The notes under the pieces: model-generated
Seen by the model: the letters and a program-made list of their open reading frames with translations, nothing else
Told to the model about the DNA's origin: nothing
The model's database searches: none
In this document: piece after piece, positions 6,232-6,608 of the stretch
How positions within the stretch are numbered: the first letter of the stretch is position 1
Layout: each line of letters begins with the position of its first letter
Made by a program: the position numbers and the translations under genes
DNA from: an uncultured Lachnospiraceae bacterium
Lineage (GTDB): Bacteria; Bacillota; Clostridia; Lachnospirales; Lachnospiraceae
DNA: 6,608 nucleotides
Assembly: GCA_902797785.1 (NCBI GenBank)
Contig: CADBUD010000338.1
Span: 1-6,608, forward strand
Reading direction: 5' to 3'

Positions 6232-6257
6232 AGGAACCTCCCAAAATTCGTAACTAT

Positions 6258-6608
6258 TTAGCGCTCTACGCTCAAAATACCCCCACATTCATCCGAAAGA
6301 AGACACTGTACGGTCGCAACAATATTCCTTTTTAGATCATCGTTCTTTATATATCCAATTGCCCTGACCACCCTGCACTTTTTTATTGCCTTTACCTGCA
6401 TCGGCTGTAAGTACTGTACATAACGGAGGCCCCGACAGTCCTTCGGCTCTATCACGATGTCGCCACACATAAATCCCCTGGATGGCTGCCGATACAAAGG
6501 TACAACAAATAAAATATTTTCATTCTTCAAAATCTCTGTATTGCTTACAACGATGGACGGTCTCCTGCTTCCAATCCTGCTTCCAGATTCATTTCTCCCA
6601 AAATCGAC
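6258..6608 (-). CDS. PemK/MazF-fold protein, N-terminus cut by the window edge
   Basis: The frame is open from base 6608 to the stop at 6258 (116 residues visible). The first residues V-D-F-G-R-N are the usual beginning of the MazF core, so only a short N-terminal part is missing. A TTG at 6530 could be read as a start, but the family motif R-R-P-S-I-V-V-S-N lies upstream of it, so the gene clearly extends past the window. Motifs in visible numbering are R-R-P (15-17), I-V-V-S-N (19-23), F-V-V-P-L-Y (34-39), Y-L-Q-P-M-Q (66-71) and A-I-G-Y-I (83-87). The position that is Thr in active MazF (V-P-L-T in the neighbour) is Tyr39 here, and the E-Q pair before the interface motif is L-Q. It may therefore lack RNase activity or cleave differently. 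It is followed 26 bases later by the second MazF-like gene in the same direction, so the two are probably co-transcribed. The function is unknown; a non-catalytic partner for its neighbour is one possibility. Confidence 0.82.
   Translation of the reverse strand, partial: VDFGRNESGSRIGSRRPSIVVSNTEILKNENILFVVPLYRQPSRGFMCGDIVIEPKDCRGLRYVQYLQPMQVKAIKKCRVVRAIGYIKNDDLKRNIVATVQCLLSDECGGILSVER

Noticed and set aside
6232..6288. Longer start for the complete MazF-like gene at 6288
   Set aside because: It would overlap the preceding gene by 31 bases in another frame and add residues unlike the family; GGGAGG sits 5 bases before ATG 6231.

Overview
The window looks like part of a nested mobile element in a low-to-moderate GC Firmicute, most likely a gut clostridium of the Lachnospiraceae type. 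I infer this from strong AGGAGG-type ribosome binding sites, from the protein families present, and from tightly packed genes all on the minus strand. No housekeeping gene is visible, so the host assignment rests on style and family knowledge, not on a marker gene.

Reading along the minus strand (right to left), the window opens with a PemK/MazF-fold protein cut by the right window edge (6608-6258). A second, complete PemK/MazF-like protein of 122 residues follows (6231-5863), then a small 82-residue protein of a family common in clostridial mobile elements (5822-5574). A short hairpin with a T-tract (5505-5485) probably ends this unit. About 270 bases without a gene follow; they hold two inverted repeats and probably the start of the next transcript.

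Next comes the core of the window: three consecutive large serine recombinases of 557, 567 and 533 residues (5303-3630, 3628-1925, 1932-331). They are packed with a 1-base gap and an 8-base overlap, so they almost certainly form one translationally coupled operon. All three keep the catalytic serine, the paired arginines of the resolvase active site and a four-cysteine zinc ribbon, so none looks decayed. They differ enough in sequence to be separate subfunctions and not fresh copies.

The last recombinase stops only about 28 bases before the sequence changes abruptly, at 300-305, into the C-terminal half of a tyrosine recombinase (1-302). That reading frame begins in the middle of the conserved G-E-V-C-A-L-K-W motif, with a stop codon directly upstream. 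The simplest reading is that the serine-recombinase element integrated into the integrase gene of another integrative element, at a TC/GA step, and split it just after its first catalytic arginine. The left end of the inserted element is therefore in this window, while its right end and the 5' half of the split integrase lie beyond 6608. The three recombinases would carry out this integration and excision. The PemK/MazF-like genes would be accessory or maintenance cargo next to them.
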